Below, piece by piece: positions 44,929 to 52,598 of a stretch of DNA of 64,000 nt. The first letter of the stretch is position 1, and every line of letters begins with the position of its first letter. The notes under the pieces are model-generated. The model made no database searches. It was given only the letters and a program-made list of their open reading frames with translations, and was not told where the DNA came from. The stretch lies in the NCBI RefSeq assembly GCF_014204545.1, contig NZ_JACHLJ010000001.1, positions 1,054,001-1,118,000 on the forward strand. The letters run 5' to 3'. The DNA is from Brevundimonas vesicularis (GTDB taxonomy: Bacteria > Pseudomonadota > Alphaproteobacteria > Caulobacterales > Caulobacteraceae). A program made the position numbers and the translations under genes.

Positions 44929-45413
44929 GACGCATCCTCCCCTACCCCGTCCTGTCGCTAGCCCTGTTCGTCGCCTCGATCCTGCTCAGCGCCTCGGTCG
45001 CGCCGCCGTCTCTGGCGCTCGCGGTGCTGCTGGCCCTGCTGGCGCCGATCATCATGTTGGCGCTGGGCGTGGATCGCGTGCGGGTGAAGTCGCCGATCGC
45101 CATAATGCGCCTCGCCATTGACGTCGTCGGAGACATCGTCCGCTCCAACTGGGCGGTGTCGCACATCATTCTGGGGCGGCGACGGCATGAGCGCACATCC
45201 GGCTTCATCCACATCCCGCTGGACCTGCGCGACCGATATGGTCTGGCGGTCCTGGCCATCATCATCACCTCGACGCCCGGCACCCTGTGGGTCGAGTACG
45301 AAGCCGCGACCGGCCGTCTGCTGCTGCACATTCTGGATCTGGTGGATGAGGAGACCTGGGTGCGGCTGATCAAGGATCGCTACGAACGCCGGCTGATGGA
45401 GATTTTCGAATGA
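44925..45413 (+). CDS. mrpE: Mrp antiporter subunit E
   Basis: A 162-residue protein with two N-terminal membrane helices and a cytoplasmic domain: FIHIPLDLRDRYGLAVLAII and TSTPGTLWVEYEAATGRLLL, the family core. The end WVRLIKDRYERRLMEIF matches MrpE/MnhE. The ATG overlaps the mrpD stop. Confidence 0.94.
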   Translation: MRRILPYPVLSLALFVASILLSASVAPPSLALAVLLALLAPIIMLALGVDRVRVKSPIAIMRLAIDVVGDIVRSNWAVSHIILGRRRHERTSGFIHIPLDLRDRYGLAVLAIIITSTPGTLWVEYEAATGRLLLHILDLVDEETWVRLIKDRYERRLMEIFE

Positions 45414-45691
45414 CGGCGGCGGTGCTGACCTGGGGCCTGGGTCTGGCCCAACTGATGCTGATCTGCGCAATGGGCCTGGCGGCATGGCGGATCATTCACG
45501 GTCCGCGCGCCCAGGATCGCGTCCTGGGCATGGACACCCTTTATCTGAACGGCATGCTGCTGGTGGTGGTGTTCGGCATTCGCACCAACAGCCAGCTGTA
45601 TTTCGAGGCCGCCCTGGTGATCGGCATGTTGGGCTTCGCCGCCACTGTGGCCCTGGCGAAGTTTCTGATGCGCGGCGAGGTGATCGAATGA
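45410..45691 (+). CDS. mrpF: Mrp antiporter subunit F
   Basis: A 93-residue three-helix protein; RIIHGPRAQDRVLGMDTLYL is the conserved first loop, and YFEAALVIGMLGFAATVALA the last helix. It is the family's usual length. Start overlaps the mrpE stop (ATGA). Confidence 0.94.
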   Translation: MTAAVLTWGLGLAQLMLICAMGLAAWRIIHGPRAQDRVLGMDTLYLNGMLLVVVFGIRTNSQLYFEAALVIGMLGFAATVALAKFLMRGEVIE

Positions 45692-46029
45692 TCGAGGCTG
45701 ACGTTCCCGCATGGGCCGCCATTATCGTCGTCGCCCTAGCCGTCATCGGCTCGACCCTCTCCCTGCTGGGCGCGGTTGGGCTGGTTCGGCTGAAAACTTT
45801 CTATGAGCGCGTCCACGCCCCGACGCTTGGAGCCACGCTAGGCATGGCGCTGATCCTGCTGGCCTCAATCGTCTGGTTCACGACCGTCGAGCGGCGTTTC
45901 ATGCCGCGCGAACTCCTGATCGGCCTGTTCCTGACGGTCACGACGCCGGTCACCCTGATCCTGTTGGCCCGCGCCGCCCTGTTCCGCGATCGCACCGAGG
46001 GCGCCAAAAACACGCCGAGGAAGGGCTGA
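45688..46029 (+). CDS. mrpG: Mrp antiporter subunit G
   Basis: A 113-residue three-helix protein with LLGAVGLVRLKTFYERVHAP (conserved in all MrpG) and TTPVTLILLARAALFRDRTE. It is the last gene of the operon. The six ORFs together make a complete Mrp complex (A/B, C, D, E, F, G) that exports Na+ or K+ in exchange for protons. Confidence 0.94.
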   Translation: MIEADVPAWAAIIVVALAVIGSTLSLLGAVGLVRLKTFYERVHAPTLGATLGMALILLASIVWFTTVERRFMPRELLIGLFLTVTTPVTLILLARAALFRDRTEGAKNTPRKG

Positions 46030-46046
46030 TCGACCGGCAAAAAAGA

Positions 46047-46068
46047 AGCCCGGCGGGGGAGCCGGGCT
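46047..46068 (-). terminator. Terminator of the lipoprotein gene
   Basis: An 8-bp GC stem (46047-46054 with 46061-46068); on the minus strand it is followed by a TTCTTTTTTG run, so it ends the minus-strand gene starting at 46868, and not the mrp operon. Confidence 0.8.
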
Positions 46069-46145
46069 GCAAGCAGGTTCGGTGATGGTGTCCCTGAGGA
46101 CGGCCCATTCCTTAACCGAAATGGTTTCCAGATCGTTAAACGCCT

Positions 46146-46868
46146 TCAGTCCGGCAGCCATGTCGTCTGACGTCCCGCTGGCTCGACAGGCCGAGTGATC
46201 CGCCAGCCTGCTCCCGCCCGCTCGACGACGAAGCTCCCAGCCGCGCCCGGGCCCGGATAGTCGAAGCGCTTTCCATTCACCGTGATCGTCGCCGCACCCG
46301 ACTGTCCGATAACGGCCCGCCAGCGGCCGCGCCCGATCGCCATCGGCGCCATATCTGCGCCGTTGATATTGACCGAGGGAGCCGCCCCATTCGTCCGGCC
46401 TGACGCCATCAGAGTCGCACCGTCCGAATCCACCGCATCCAGCCCCTCGCCGCCATCGAGCCGGACAGTCGGCTGGCCTGCTGCAATCAGGGCGACGGGA
46501 CCCGCCCCGCCCTGGATCACCACCAAGGTCTCGGGCGAGACGGCGGCGTCCTCGCCCACCTGCACCTCAGGCGTGAAACGCACATCGCCGCTCAAAGGCG
46601 GCAGTCGCAGTTCGAAACGCCCCGCGCCGTCCGCCGTCGTCGCCACTGCCGCAGCGTCCGGCGCACGCAGCACGACACGCGCATTGGCCCCCGCCCCGCC
46701 GCGCAGCACCAGAACGCCGCCTTCGCGCATCACGCCATCAATCTGGGGCGGGCGAACCCAGGGCGAGGCCTCGTCGGCCCCAGTCGGCCCCGCCACGCCG
46801 CCCTGCTGATCGGAACAGGCTGTGGCAGCCAGGACCGCGACACACGCGACCATCATCCGACGTTTCAT
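46146..46868 (-). CDS. Putative lipoprotein of unknown function
   Basis: A 240-residue protein with a signal peptide and lipobox (LAATAC, Cys18), so probably membrane-anchored in the periplasm. The mature part is Ala/Gly-rich and looks like repeated beta-sandwich strands (VLVLRGGAGANARVVLRAPD, GAGRFELRLPPLSGDVRFTP); GGAGANARV resembles carboxypeptidase-regulatory or Ig-like folds. I cannot name a family. It is convergent with the mrp operon and carries its own terminator. Confidence 0.75.
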   Translation of the reverse strand: MKRRMMVACVAVLAATACSDQQGGVAGPTGADEASPWVRPPQIDGVMREGGVLVLRGGAGANARVVLRAPDAAAVATTADGAGRFELRLPPLSGDVRFTPEVQVGEDAAVSPETLVVIQGGAGPVALIAAGQPTVRLDGGEGLDAVDSDGATLMASGRTNGAAPSVNINGADMAPMAIGRGRWRAVIGQSGAATITVNGKRFDYPGPGAAGSFVVERAGAGWRITRPVEPAGRQTTWLPD

Positions 46869-46979
46869 CCTGCGCCTCTACGATATAGGACTGGCGACCC
46901 AGCGGCTTGAGCCTGTGTTAGCTTGAGCGCCGTCGGTTTGGCCATGGCCAGGCCGCCTATTCGTTTTGTTCGAGGCTCC

Positions 46980-47585
46980 ATGTCCCTACCCCCCGTTTCG
47001 TTCCTGCCGTTCGACGGGTCTTCCGTCTGCCTGTTCTGCGGCGCTTCCGAGACCGCCGATCCTTCCTATACCGAGGCGGCCTACGCCTTCGGCAAGGCGG
47101 CGGCTGAGGCCGGCTGGCGGCTGGTCTATGGAGGCGGCGGCGTGGGTCTGATGGGTGCCTCGGCGCGCGGCGCGCATGAGGCGGGCGGCCGCGTTGTCGG
47201 CATCATGCCGGCCTTCCTGCGCAGCCGCGAACGCCTGTTCGACGAGGTCGAAACGGTCGTCGTCACTTCGATGCACGAACGCAAACAACTGATGTACGAC
47301 CAGTCCGACGCCTTCGTGGTCGCGCCCGGCGGCATCGGCACCCTGGAAGAGGTCGTGGAGTTGCTGTCCTGGAAGCGGCTGGACCTGCACCACAAGCCGG
47401 TCGTCTTCCTGAACCTGAACGGCTTCTGGAACGGCTTCTTCGACCTGATGAAACACAGCGTTGCAGAAGGAATGACGCCGCCGTCGTTCCTGGACGCCTG
47501 GACCGTCGCCGAAACCGTCGAGGAGGCGATGGCGCAGGTTCAGGCCGGCGGCGATGCACCGCACTTGAAACATGATCATCGATAA
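46980..47585 (+). CDS. LOG family (TIGR00730) nucleoside 5'-monophosphate phosphoribohydrolase
   Basis: A 201-residue Rossmann-fold protein. VCLFCGAS opens the fold, GGGGVGLMGASARGAHEAGG is the nucleotide loop, MHERKQLMYDQSDAF holds the Arg-Lys pair and PGGIGTLEEVVE is the diagnostic PGGxGTxxE. LOG proteins cleave the ribosyl bond of AMP-like nucleotides (in plants, cytokinin precursors). Start at 46980 with a GAGG site; a longer frame from 46923 is possible but less likely. Confidence 0.92.
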   Translation: MSLPPVSFLPFDGSSVCLFCGASETADPSYTEAAYAFGKAAAEAGWRLVYGGGGVGLMGASARGAHEAGGRVVGIMPAFLRSRERLFDEVETVVVTSMHERKQLMYDQSDAFVVAPGGIGTLEEVVELLSWKRLDLHHKPVVFLNLNGFWNGFFDLMKHSVAEGMTPPSFLDAWTVAETVEEAMAQVQAGGDAPHLKHDHR

Positions 47586-47618
47586 GTGATCAACGCTCAT
47601 AATCCGCTGCGCGCGTCT

Positions 47619-47643
47619 TGACAGTTTTTATGGAAAACTGACA
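47619..47643. promoter_or_regulatory. Inverted repeat overlapping a -35 box
   Basis: Arms TGACAGTTTT (47619-47628) and AAAACTGACA (47634-47643) pair with one mismatch. TTGACA (47618-47623) within the left arm could be a -35 element for the gene at 47691. Possible operator. Confidence 0.35.
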
Positions 47644-47690
47644 TGGGAGCGCAGCGGCATGACGCCGTTCTTCAATTCGGAGAGTTTTCA

Positions 47691-47984
47691 ATGCGCGTTC
47701 TGCTGATCGCCGCCGCCCTGTTCGCCGCTGCCCCTGCGGTCGCCCAAGCCCCCGCCGCCACCAGCCTGACGCTAGCCGACGCCGCCAAGGCGCCCGCACG
47801 CGCCACCATCATCGACGGTGCTCGTTGGTCCTGCGAAGGCGCGACCTGCACCGCTGCAGGCGGCACGGAACAGCCCGCGACGCGCGCCTGCCGCCGCGTT
47901 GTTCAGAAGTTCGGTCCCGTGACCGCCTTCTCGTACAAGGGTGTCGCCCTGAGCGCCGACGAACTGGCTGTCTGCAACGCCTAG
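47691..47984 (+). CDS. Small secreted protein, CC_3452-like
   Basis: A 97-residue exported protein: signal peptide MRVLLIAAALFAAAPAVAQ, then a short domain with three or four cysteines (RWSCEGATCTAAGGTEQPAT, RACRRVVQKFGPVTAFSYKG, LAVCNA). The pattern fits small periplasmic proteins often listed as the CC_3452 family in Caulobacteraceae; I recall this from memory and the function is unknown. GGAG eight bases before the ATG. Confidence 0.75.
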   Translation: MRVLLIAAALFAAAPAVAQAPAATSLTLADAAKAPARATIIDGARWSCEGATCTAAGGTEQPATRACRRVVQKFGPVTAFSYKGVALSADELAVCNA

Positions 47985-47999
47985 AATGCGTAAGGCGGC

Positions 48000-49334
48000 T
48001 TAGGCCGCCTCGCCTCTCAGACGCCGCTGGATGGTTTCGCGACCGATCAGCGGCGCCATGGCCGCCATGTCCGGCCCGTGCTGCTGCCCCGTCAGCGCCA
48101 GACGCAGCGGCATGAACAGCGCCTTGCCCTTGGCGCCCGTCTCGGCCTTGACGGCCGAGGTCCACGCGGACCAGGCGTTCTCGTCGATCACTTCCGGCAG
48201 CAGACGCAGCGCTGTTTCAATGAAGGTCGCATCTTCGATCACCGGTTGGATCGGACCACGGACGATCTGCGCCATGTCCGCGACGTCGGCGAACTTTGTC
48301 AGATTGCCCCGAACCGTATTCCAGAAGGTTTCACCCAGATCGGCGCCGAGAGCCTGAAGACGCGGCTGCGCCGTCGCATAGTCCATGACGTGCAGCGCCT
48401 GGGCGTTCAGCCGGTCCAGATCGGCCGTATCGTAACGCGCCGGCGAACGGCCCATCTTAGAGAAGGCGAAGCTCTGACCCAGAGCCTCGACCGAGGCGCC
48501 GACTTCCAGGGGATCGGAGGTGCCGATCCGGCCGAGGTGGCTGGTGATTGCGATCGGCTCATAGCCTTGGTCGCGCATGTCGCTGATCGACAGCGATCCC
48601 AGACGCTTGGACAGGGCCGCGCCGTCGGCGCCGACCAGCAACGGCATGTGGGCGAACCCCGGAACTGTCGCGCCCAGCGCTTCGAAGATTTCGATCTGCG
48701 CCCCGGTGTTGGTGACGTGATCCTCGCCCCGGATGATGTGCGTGATGGCCATGTCGATGTCATCGACCACCGACGGCAGGGTATAGAGGAACAGGCCGTC
48801 CTCGCGGATCAGCACCGGGTCCGACATCGAGGCGGTGTCCACCTCCGCATGACCGCGCGCCAAGTCTTCCCAGGCGACGCGCTTGCCGTCCAGTTTGAAG
48901 CGCCAATGGGGGCGACGCCCTTCGGCTTCGTAGGCGGCCTTCTGCTCTTCGGTCAGTTCCAGCGCCGCGCGGTCATAGATCGGCGGCAGGCCGCGCGACA
49001 GTTGCACCTTGCGGCGACGGTCGAGCTCGTCGGCGGTCTCATAGGCGGGATAAAGCCGCCCCGACGCCTTCAGCCTGGCGGCCGCTTCTTCGTAGCGATC
49101 GAACCGCTTCGACTGATTATAGCGCTCGTCCCAAGGCATCCCCAGCCAGGTCAGGTCGTCTTCGATTCCCTGTTCGAACTCGGGCGTGGAGCGCGCCAGA
49201 TCGGTGTCGTCGATGCGCAGGACGAACGATCCGCCCTGCCCCTTGGCGAACATCCAGTTCACCAAGGCGGTGCGGACATTGCCGACGTGCAGCTTACCCG
49301 TGGGCGACGGGGCGAAACGAACCTTGACGGACAT
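48000..49334 (-). CDS. gltX: Glutamyl-tRNA synthetase
   Basis: A 444-residue class I synthetase. Catalytic motif RFAPSPTGKLHVGNVRTAL, where the HIGH motif reads HVGN; RIDDTDLARST; and ALSKRLGSLS in place of KMSKS, as in the discriminating or second alphaproteobacterial GluRS. The C-terminal helical anticodon domain follows. It charges tRNA-Glu, and in species with two copies one also charges tRNA-Gln for GatCAB; a second copy would lie outside the window. The start at 49334 reads MSVKVRFAPSPTG. Same strand as dksA, which lies upstream. Confidence 0.94.
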   Translation of the reverse strand: MSVKVRFAPSPTGKLHVGNVRTALVNWMFAKGQGGSFVLRIDDTDLARSTPEFEQGIEDDLTWLGMPWDERYNQSKRFDRYEEAAARLKASGRLYPAYETADELDRRRKVQLSRGLPPIYDRAALELTEEQKAAYEAEGRRPHWRFKLDGKRVAWEDLARGHAEVDTASMSDPVLIREDGLFLYTLPSVVDDIDMAITHIIRGEDHVTNTGAQIEIFEALGATVPGFAHMPLLVGADGAALSKRLGSLSISDMRDQGYEPIAITSHLGRIGTSDPLEVGASVEALGQSFAFSKMGRSPARYDTADLDRLNAQALHVMDYATAQPRLQALGADLGETFWNTVRGNLTKFADVADMAQIVRGPIQPVIEDATFIETALRLLPEVIDENAWSAWTSAVKAETGAKGKALFMPLRLALTGQQHGPDMAAMAPLIGRETIQRRLRGEAA

Positions 49335-49410
49335 GGATAGACGACCTCGAAAGCGAGGCGGCTAGGTCGCCCCGCAACCCGGCGAAGTCAAGGCGCGTAA
49401 GGCTTAAACC

Positions 49411-49845
49411 TCAGTCGTCGCGGTGGACGCGTTCGCGGCGTTCGTGGCGTTCCTGGGCTTCGACCGACAGGGTCGCCGTCGGACGGGCTTCCAGACGACC
49501 CAGGCTGATGGGTTCGCCCGTGTCCTCGCAGTAGCCGTAGGAGCCGTCCTCGATCCGGCGCAGCGCGTCGTCGATCTTGGAGATCAACTTGCGTTGGCGG
49601 TCGCGGGTGCGCAACTCCAGCGCGCGATCCGATTCCGAAGACGCCCGGTCCACCAGATCGGGGTGGTTCTCGGTCTCGGCCTTCAGATTGACGACCGTGC
49701 CCTTGGACTCGCGAAGGATCTCATCCTTCCAGGCCAGCAGCTTCTTCTTGAAATAGGCTTGCTGCCGTTCGTTCATGAACGGCTCGCTGTCAGACGGCCG
49801 ATACGGGCCGGTTTCGTCGGACACAACGGACGCCAAGGCGCTCAT
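49411..49845 (-). CDS. dksA: DksA/TraR RNA polymerase-binding regulator
   Basis: A 144-residue protein. YRPSDSEPFMNERQQAYFKK begins the coiled coil whose tip (with the conserved Asp-x-x-Asp-x-Ala pattern in DLVDRASSESD) enters the RNA polymerase secondary channel; the globular end follows. The zinc-finger region is reduced: GYCEDTGEPI has one cysteine where classical DksA has four, which is common in alphaproteobacteria. DksA with ppGpp represses rRNA and activates amino acid promoters. Starts at 49845; the frame continues upstream without homology. A promoter region of about 180 bases separates it from fliX. Confidence 0.93.
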   Translation of the reverse strand: MSALASVVSDETGPYRPSDSEPFMNERQQAYFKKKLLAWKDEILRESKGTVVNLKAETENHPDLVDRASSESDRALELRTRDRQRKLISKIDDALRRIEDGSYGYCEDTGEPISLGRLEARPTATLSVEAQERHERRERVHRDD

Positions 49846-50024
49846 CGATCTCACGCTCTCTAACACGCCCCCCTGTGGCGTAGATGGCCGTATAGTCAGC
49901 CCGTCGAGTCGCGGCAACGCGGTTCTCGATTCCGTGATGAAAATAGGGCGACTAACCGCCTGACAGTGGCAAAAGTCACTCACTGCCGAAGCTTAGCCGC
50001 CTGATGTCAGACGATTATTTCGTA

Positions 50025-50450
50025 TCAGGGGCGGTTGCGGCGCATTTCCGCCTTCGCCAGTTCGACTGAGGCGCGCAGGTCGATCTGATCCAGCAGGGCG
50101 CCCAGGTCCTTGTCGTCGTCATCGGTGCGCTCTTCGCGCAGGCTCCGCGCCAGACGATCCAGAGCGCCTTCGTCGACGTCGCCGTTCAGCAGGGCCAGCT
50201 TGATTTCATCAAGGCGATCCAGAAGACCGCTGCCGCGCCGGATCGCGCGACGTCGCTTTTCCAGCGGCCCCTCAACCCCTTGAAGGGCCATCAGGGCCGA
50301 GACGTCAGAGACCCCGCCCGTCGCTGCGCTGGCGGTCATTGCAGCGGGCGCGGACGCACCCGCAGTCTGCCCCAGCGAAAAGCCGCTGGCGGATCGCGTC
50401 GGACGTGTGCTGGCAGGCGTGCTGACGCCGTTGGGGCCGACAACCTTCAT
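50025..50450 (-). CDS. fliX: Flagellar assembly regulator FliX
   Basis: A 141-residue protein close to Caulobacter FliX: MKVVGPNGVSTPASTRPTRS, then GVEGPLEKRRRAIRRGSGLL, LDRLDEIKLALLNGD and DQIDLRASVELAKAEMRR. FliX is a membrane-associated protein that works with the sigma-54 activator FlbD to couple hook-basal-body assembly to transcription of later flagellar genes. It is found only in the Caulobacterales and relatives. Divergent from flgI with 183 bases between. Confidence 0.95.
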   Translation of the reverse strand: MKVVGPNGVSTPASTRPTRSASGFSLGQTAGASAPAAMTASAATGGVSDVSALMALQGVEGPLEKRRRAIRRGSGLLDRLDEIKLALLNGDVDEGALDRLARSLREERTDDDDKDLGALLDQIDLRASVELAKAEMRRNRP

Positions 50451-50633
50451 GTGCAGGTGCTCCGCGTCATGAAACCATGGATGACGGGCGGCGATGACCG
50501 TTTGGTTAACGCCCCGGCAAATCCTGCCGCTTCTCTGCCCGTCGAAGGCCGACCAACATTGATTTCACGTCGTTAATTCTCCGGCATGATCCTCGCAATG
50601 ATGGCGGCCTAACGTTGCGTGGACGCCTGACCG

Positions 50634-51755
50634 ATGCAAAATCTGCTTGCCCGCCTGATCGCCTCCGTCGCCGCGACGCTCGTCGTCGCCGGCGGCGCGA
50701 CCTCGGCGCTGGCCCAGTCGCAGTCGCGCATCAAGGACATCGCAGCCGTCGAGGGCGTGCGCGGCAACCAGTTGGTTGGCTACGGCATGGTCATGGGGCT
50801 GAACGGCACGGGCGATTCCTTGCGCAACTGCCCCTTCACCCGTCAGTCGCTGGAAGGCATGACGGAGCGACTGGGCGTCAACATTCGCGGGGCCAACGCC
50901 AACACCAAGAATATGGCCGCCGTCATGGTCACGGCCGACCTGCCGGCCTTCGCCACGCCCGGCTCGCGCATCGACGTGTCGGTGGCCTCCATGTGCGACG
51001 CCAAGAGCTTGCTGGGCGGTTCGCTGGTTGTCACCAGCCTGCAAGGCGCAGACGGTCAGGTCTATGCGGTGGCGCAAGGCTCGGTCCAGACCGGAGCCGT
51101 CTCGGCGTCGGGCGGGTCAGGGTCGTCGGTGACGCGCGGCGTGCCGACCGCCGGCCGCATCGCCTCGGGCGCCCTGGTCGAGCGCGAGACGGGTTTCCAG
51201 ATGGCCAATATGAACGAGGTGCGCCTGAACCTGCGCAACCCCGACTTCACCACCGCCCAGCGCGTCGCCGCCGTCGTCAACGCCGCCTATCCGGGGTCGG
51301 CCCTGGCCGAGAACGGCACGGTCGTCGCCCTCCGCGCGCCCGGTGAACTGGGCATGGCGGGCTTCATCAGCCGGATCGAAAACCTGGCCGTCAGCGTCGA
51401 TACGCCTGCCAAAGTCATCATCGACGAGGTCAACGGCGTCATCGTCATGGGCGACGCCGTGCGCATCTCTCGCGTCGCCATCGCCCAAGGCAACCTGACC
51501 ATATCGGTGGACGAACAGCCGCAGGTCAGTCAGCCGGCGCCGTTCAGTCGGGGCCAGACCGCCGTCGTGCCCTCGACCCAAGTGAACGTCGAAGAGGATC
51601 TGGGCACCCAGATGCGACTGGTCGGCGGTGGCGCCAACCTGTCCACCCTGGTCAACGGCCTGAATGCCCTGGGCGTCAGCCCGCGCGACATGATCAGCAT
51701 CCTGCAGGCCATCAAGGCCGCCGGCGCCCTGCAGGCCGACATCGAGGTGATGTGA
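50634..51755 (+). CDS. flgI: Flagellar P-ring protein FlgI
   Basis: A 373-residue exported protein: signal peptide to about residue 29 (GGATSALAQS), then SRIKDIAAVEGVRGNQLVGY and GLNGTGDSL, the family signature. The rest, for example VIIDEVNGVIVMGDAVRISR and NALGVSPRDMISILQAIKAA, fits FlgI end to end. It forms the P ring of the flagellar basal body in the peptidoglycan. FlgA, its chaperone, is not in the window. Confidence 0.97.
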   Translation: MQNLLARLIASVAATLVVAGGATSALAQSQSRIKDIAAVEGVRGNQLVGYGMVMGLNGTGDSLRNCPFTRQSLEGMTERLGVNIRGANANTKNMAAVMVTADLPAFATPGSRIDVSVASMCDAKSLLGGSLVVTSLQGADGQVYAVAQGSVQTGAVSASGGSGSSVTRGVPTAGRIASGALVERETGFQMANMNEVRLNLRNPDFTTAQRVAAVVNAAYPGSALAENGTVVALRAPGELGMAGFISRIENLAVSVDTPAKVIIDEVNGVIVMGDAVRISRVAIAQGNLTISVDEQPQVSQPAPFSRGQTAVVPSTQVNVEEDLGTQMRLVGGGANLSTLVNGLNALGVSPRDMISILQAIKAAGALQADIEVM

Positions 51756-51757
51756 GC

Positions 51758-52060
51758 ATGACCGACCTGACCGTCTCCGCCGATCTGCTGCGCCCCGCCG
51801 CGGCTGCGCCGACCGCCGTGAACCGTGACAAGATCGAGGAAACCGCCAAGGCCTTCGAGGCCACCTTCATCTCGCAAATGCTGAAGCCGATGTTCGAAGG
51901 CCTGTCGACCGACGGCCTGTTCGGCGGCGGCCAGGGCGAGGCGACATGGCGCAGCTTCATGCTGGACGAAATGGCCAAGTCCACGGTGAAGGCGGGCGGC
52001 ATCGGCCTGAGCAACACCGTCATGGCCGAAATGCTGAAGATGCAGGAGGGCCGGCAATGA
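51758..52060 (+). CDS. flgJ: Rod-binding protein FlgJ, N-terminal domain only
   Basis: A 100-residue protein homologous to the rod-capping N-terminal domain of FlgJ: KIEETAKAFEATFISQMLKP and FMLDEMAKSTVKAGGIGLSN. The glycosidase domain of enteric FlgJ is absent, as usual in alphaproteobacteria, where a separate muramidase acts. ATG 51758 is used; GTG 51752, overlapping the flgI stop, is the alternative. Confidence 0.9.
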   Translation: MTDLTVSADLLRPAAAAPTAVNRDKIEETAKAFEATFISQMLKPMFEGLSTDGLFGGGQGEATWRSFMLDEMAKSTVKAGGIGLSNTVMAEMLKMQEGRQ

Positions 52061-52494
52061 GCGACACCGAACTGGCCCAGGCGCGGGTTCGCCAGCTGAC
52101 GACCCTGACCTTGCGCCTGACCGAGCGACTGAAGGCCGAAACAGCCGCTTTCGCCGATGGCCGTCCTCAGGATGTGGCGGCCGGTCTGTCGGAAACCCAG
52201 GAGATGGCCAATCTCTACCGTCGCGATTCCGCCCATGTGAAGGCCAATCCGGCGCTGCTAAGCGGTGCTCCACTCGAAGATCGCAGGACGCTGGTCGACG
52301 CCACGCGTGAGTTCGACGCCGTCCTGACTCGCCACAGCCGCGCCGTCGACGCCGCGCGTCAGATTTCCGAAGGTCTGGTCCGCGCCATCGCGACGGAGGT
52401 CACCGCTGCACGCACACCCGCCTCCGCCTATGCCGCCGACGGCCGCGCCTCGCTGGGCGACGGACGCGCCGTCGCCCTGAACCGAATGGCCTGA
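52057..52494 (+). CDS. flbY: Flagellar protein FlbY
   Basis: A 145-residue helical protein; LTTLTLRLTERLKAETAAFA, SETQEMANLYRRDSAHVKAN and RHSRAVDAARQISEGLVRAI match the Caulobacter FlbY family, which is related in layout to FlgN-type flagellar export chaperones. Its exact role is unproven. The start overlaps the flgJ stop by ATGA, so flgI-flgJ-flbY is one operon. A longer upstream frame is a shadow of flgJ. Confidence 0.88.
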   Translation: MSDTELAQARVRQLTTLTLRLTERLKAETAAFADGRPQDVAAGLSETQEMANLYRRDSAHVKANPALLSGAPLEDRRTLVDATREFDAVLTRHSRAVDAARQISEGLVRAIATEVTAARTPASAYAADGRASLGDGRAVALNRMA

Positions 52495-52598
52495 AAGGGA
52501 CGGCCTGACCAGAACGGCCATTCGCCGTTCGCAGATCACGGTTCTCGCCCTAAGGATCGTTGCCTATTTTTTAAGCGACTGCGTGCCAGCATGGCCTC

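Noticed and set aside
50451-50633. Possible CtrA or sigma-54 promoter elements between fliX and flgI
   Set aside because: Only partial matches (TTGC-N7-TTAA; GG/GC spacing of 10 where sigma-54 needs 12), not good enough to call.
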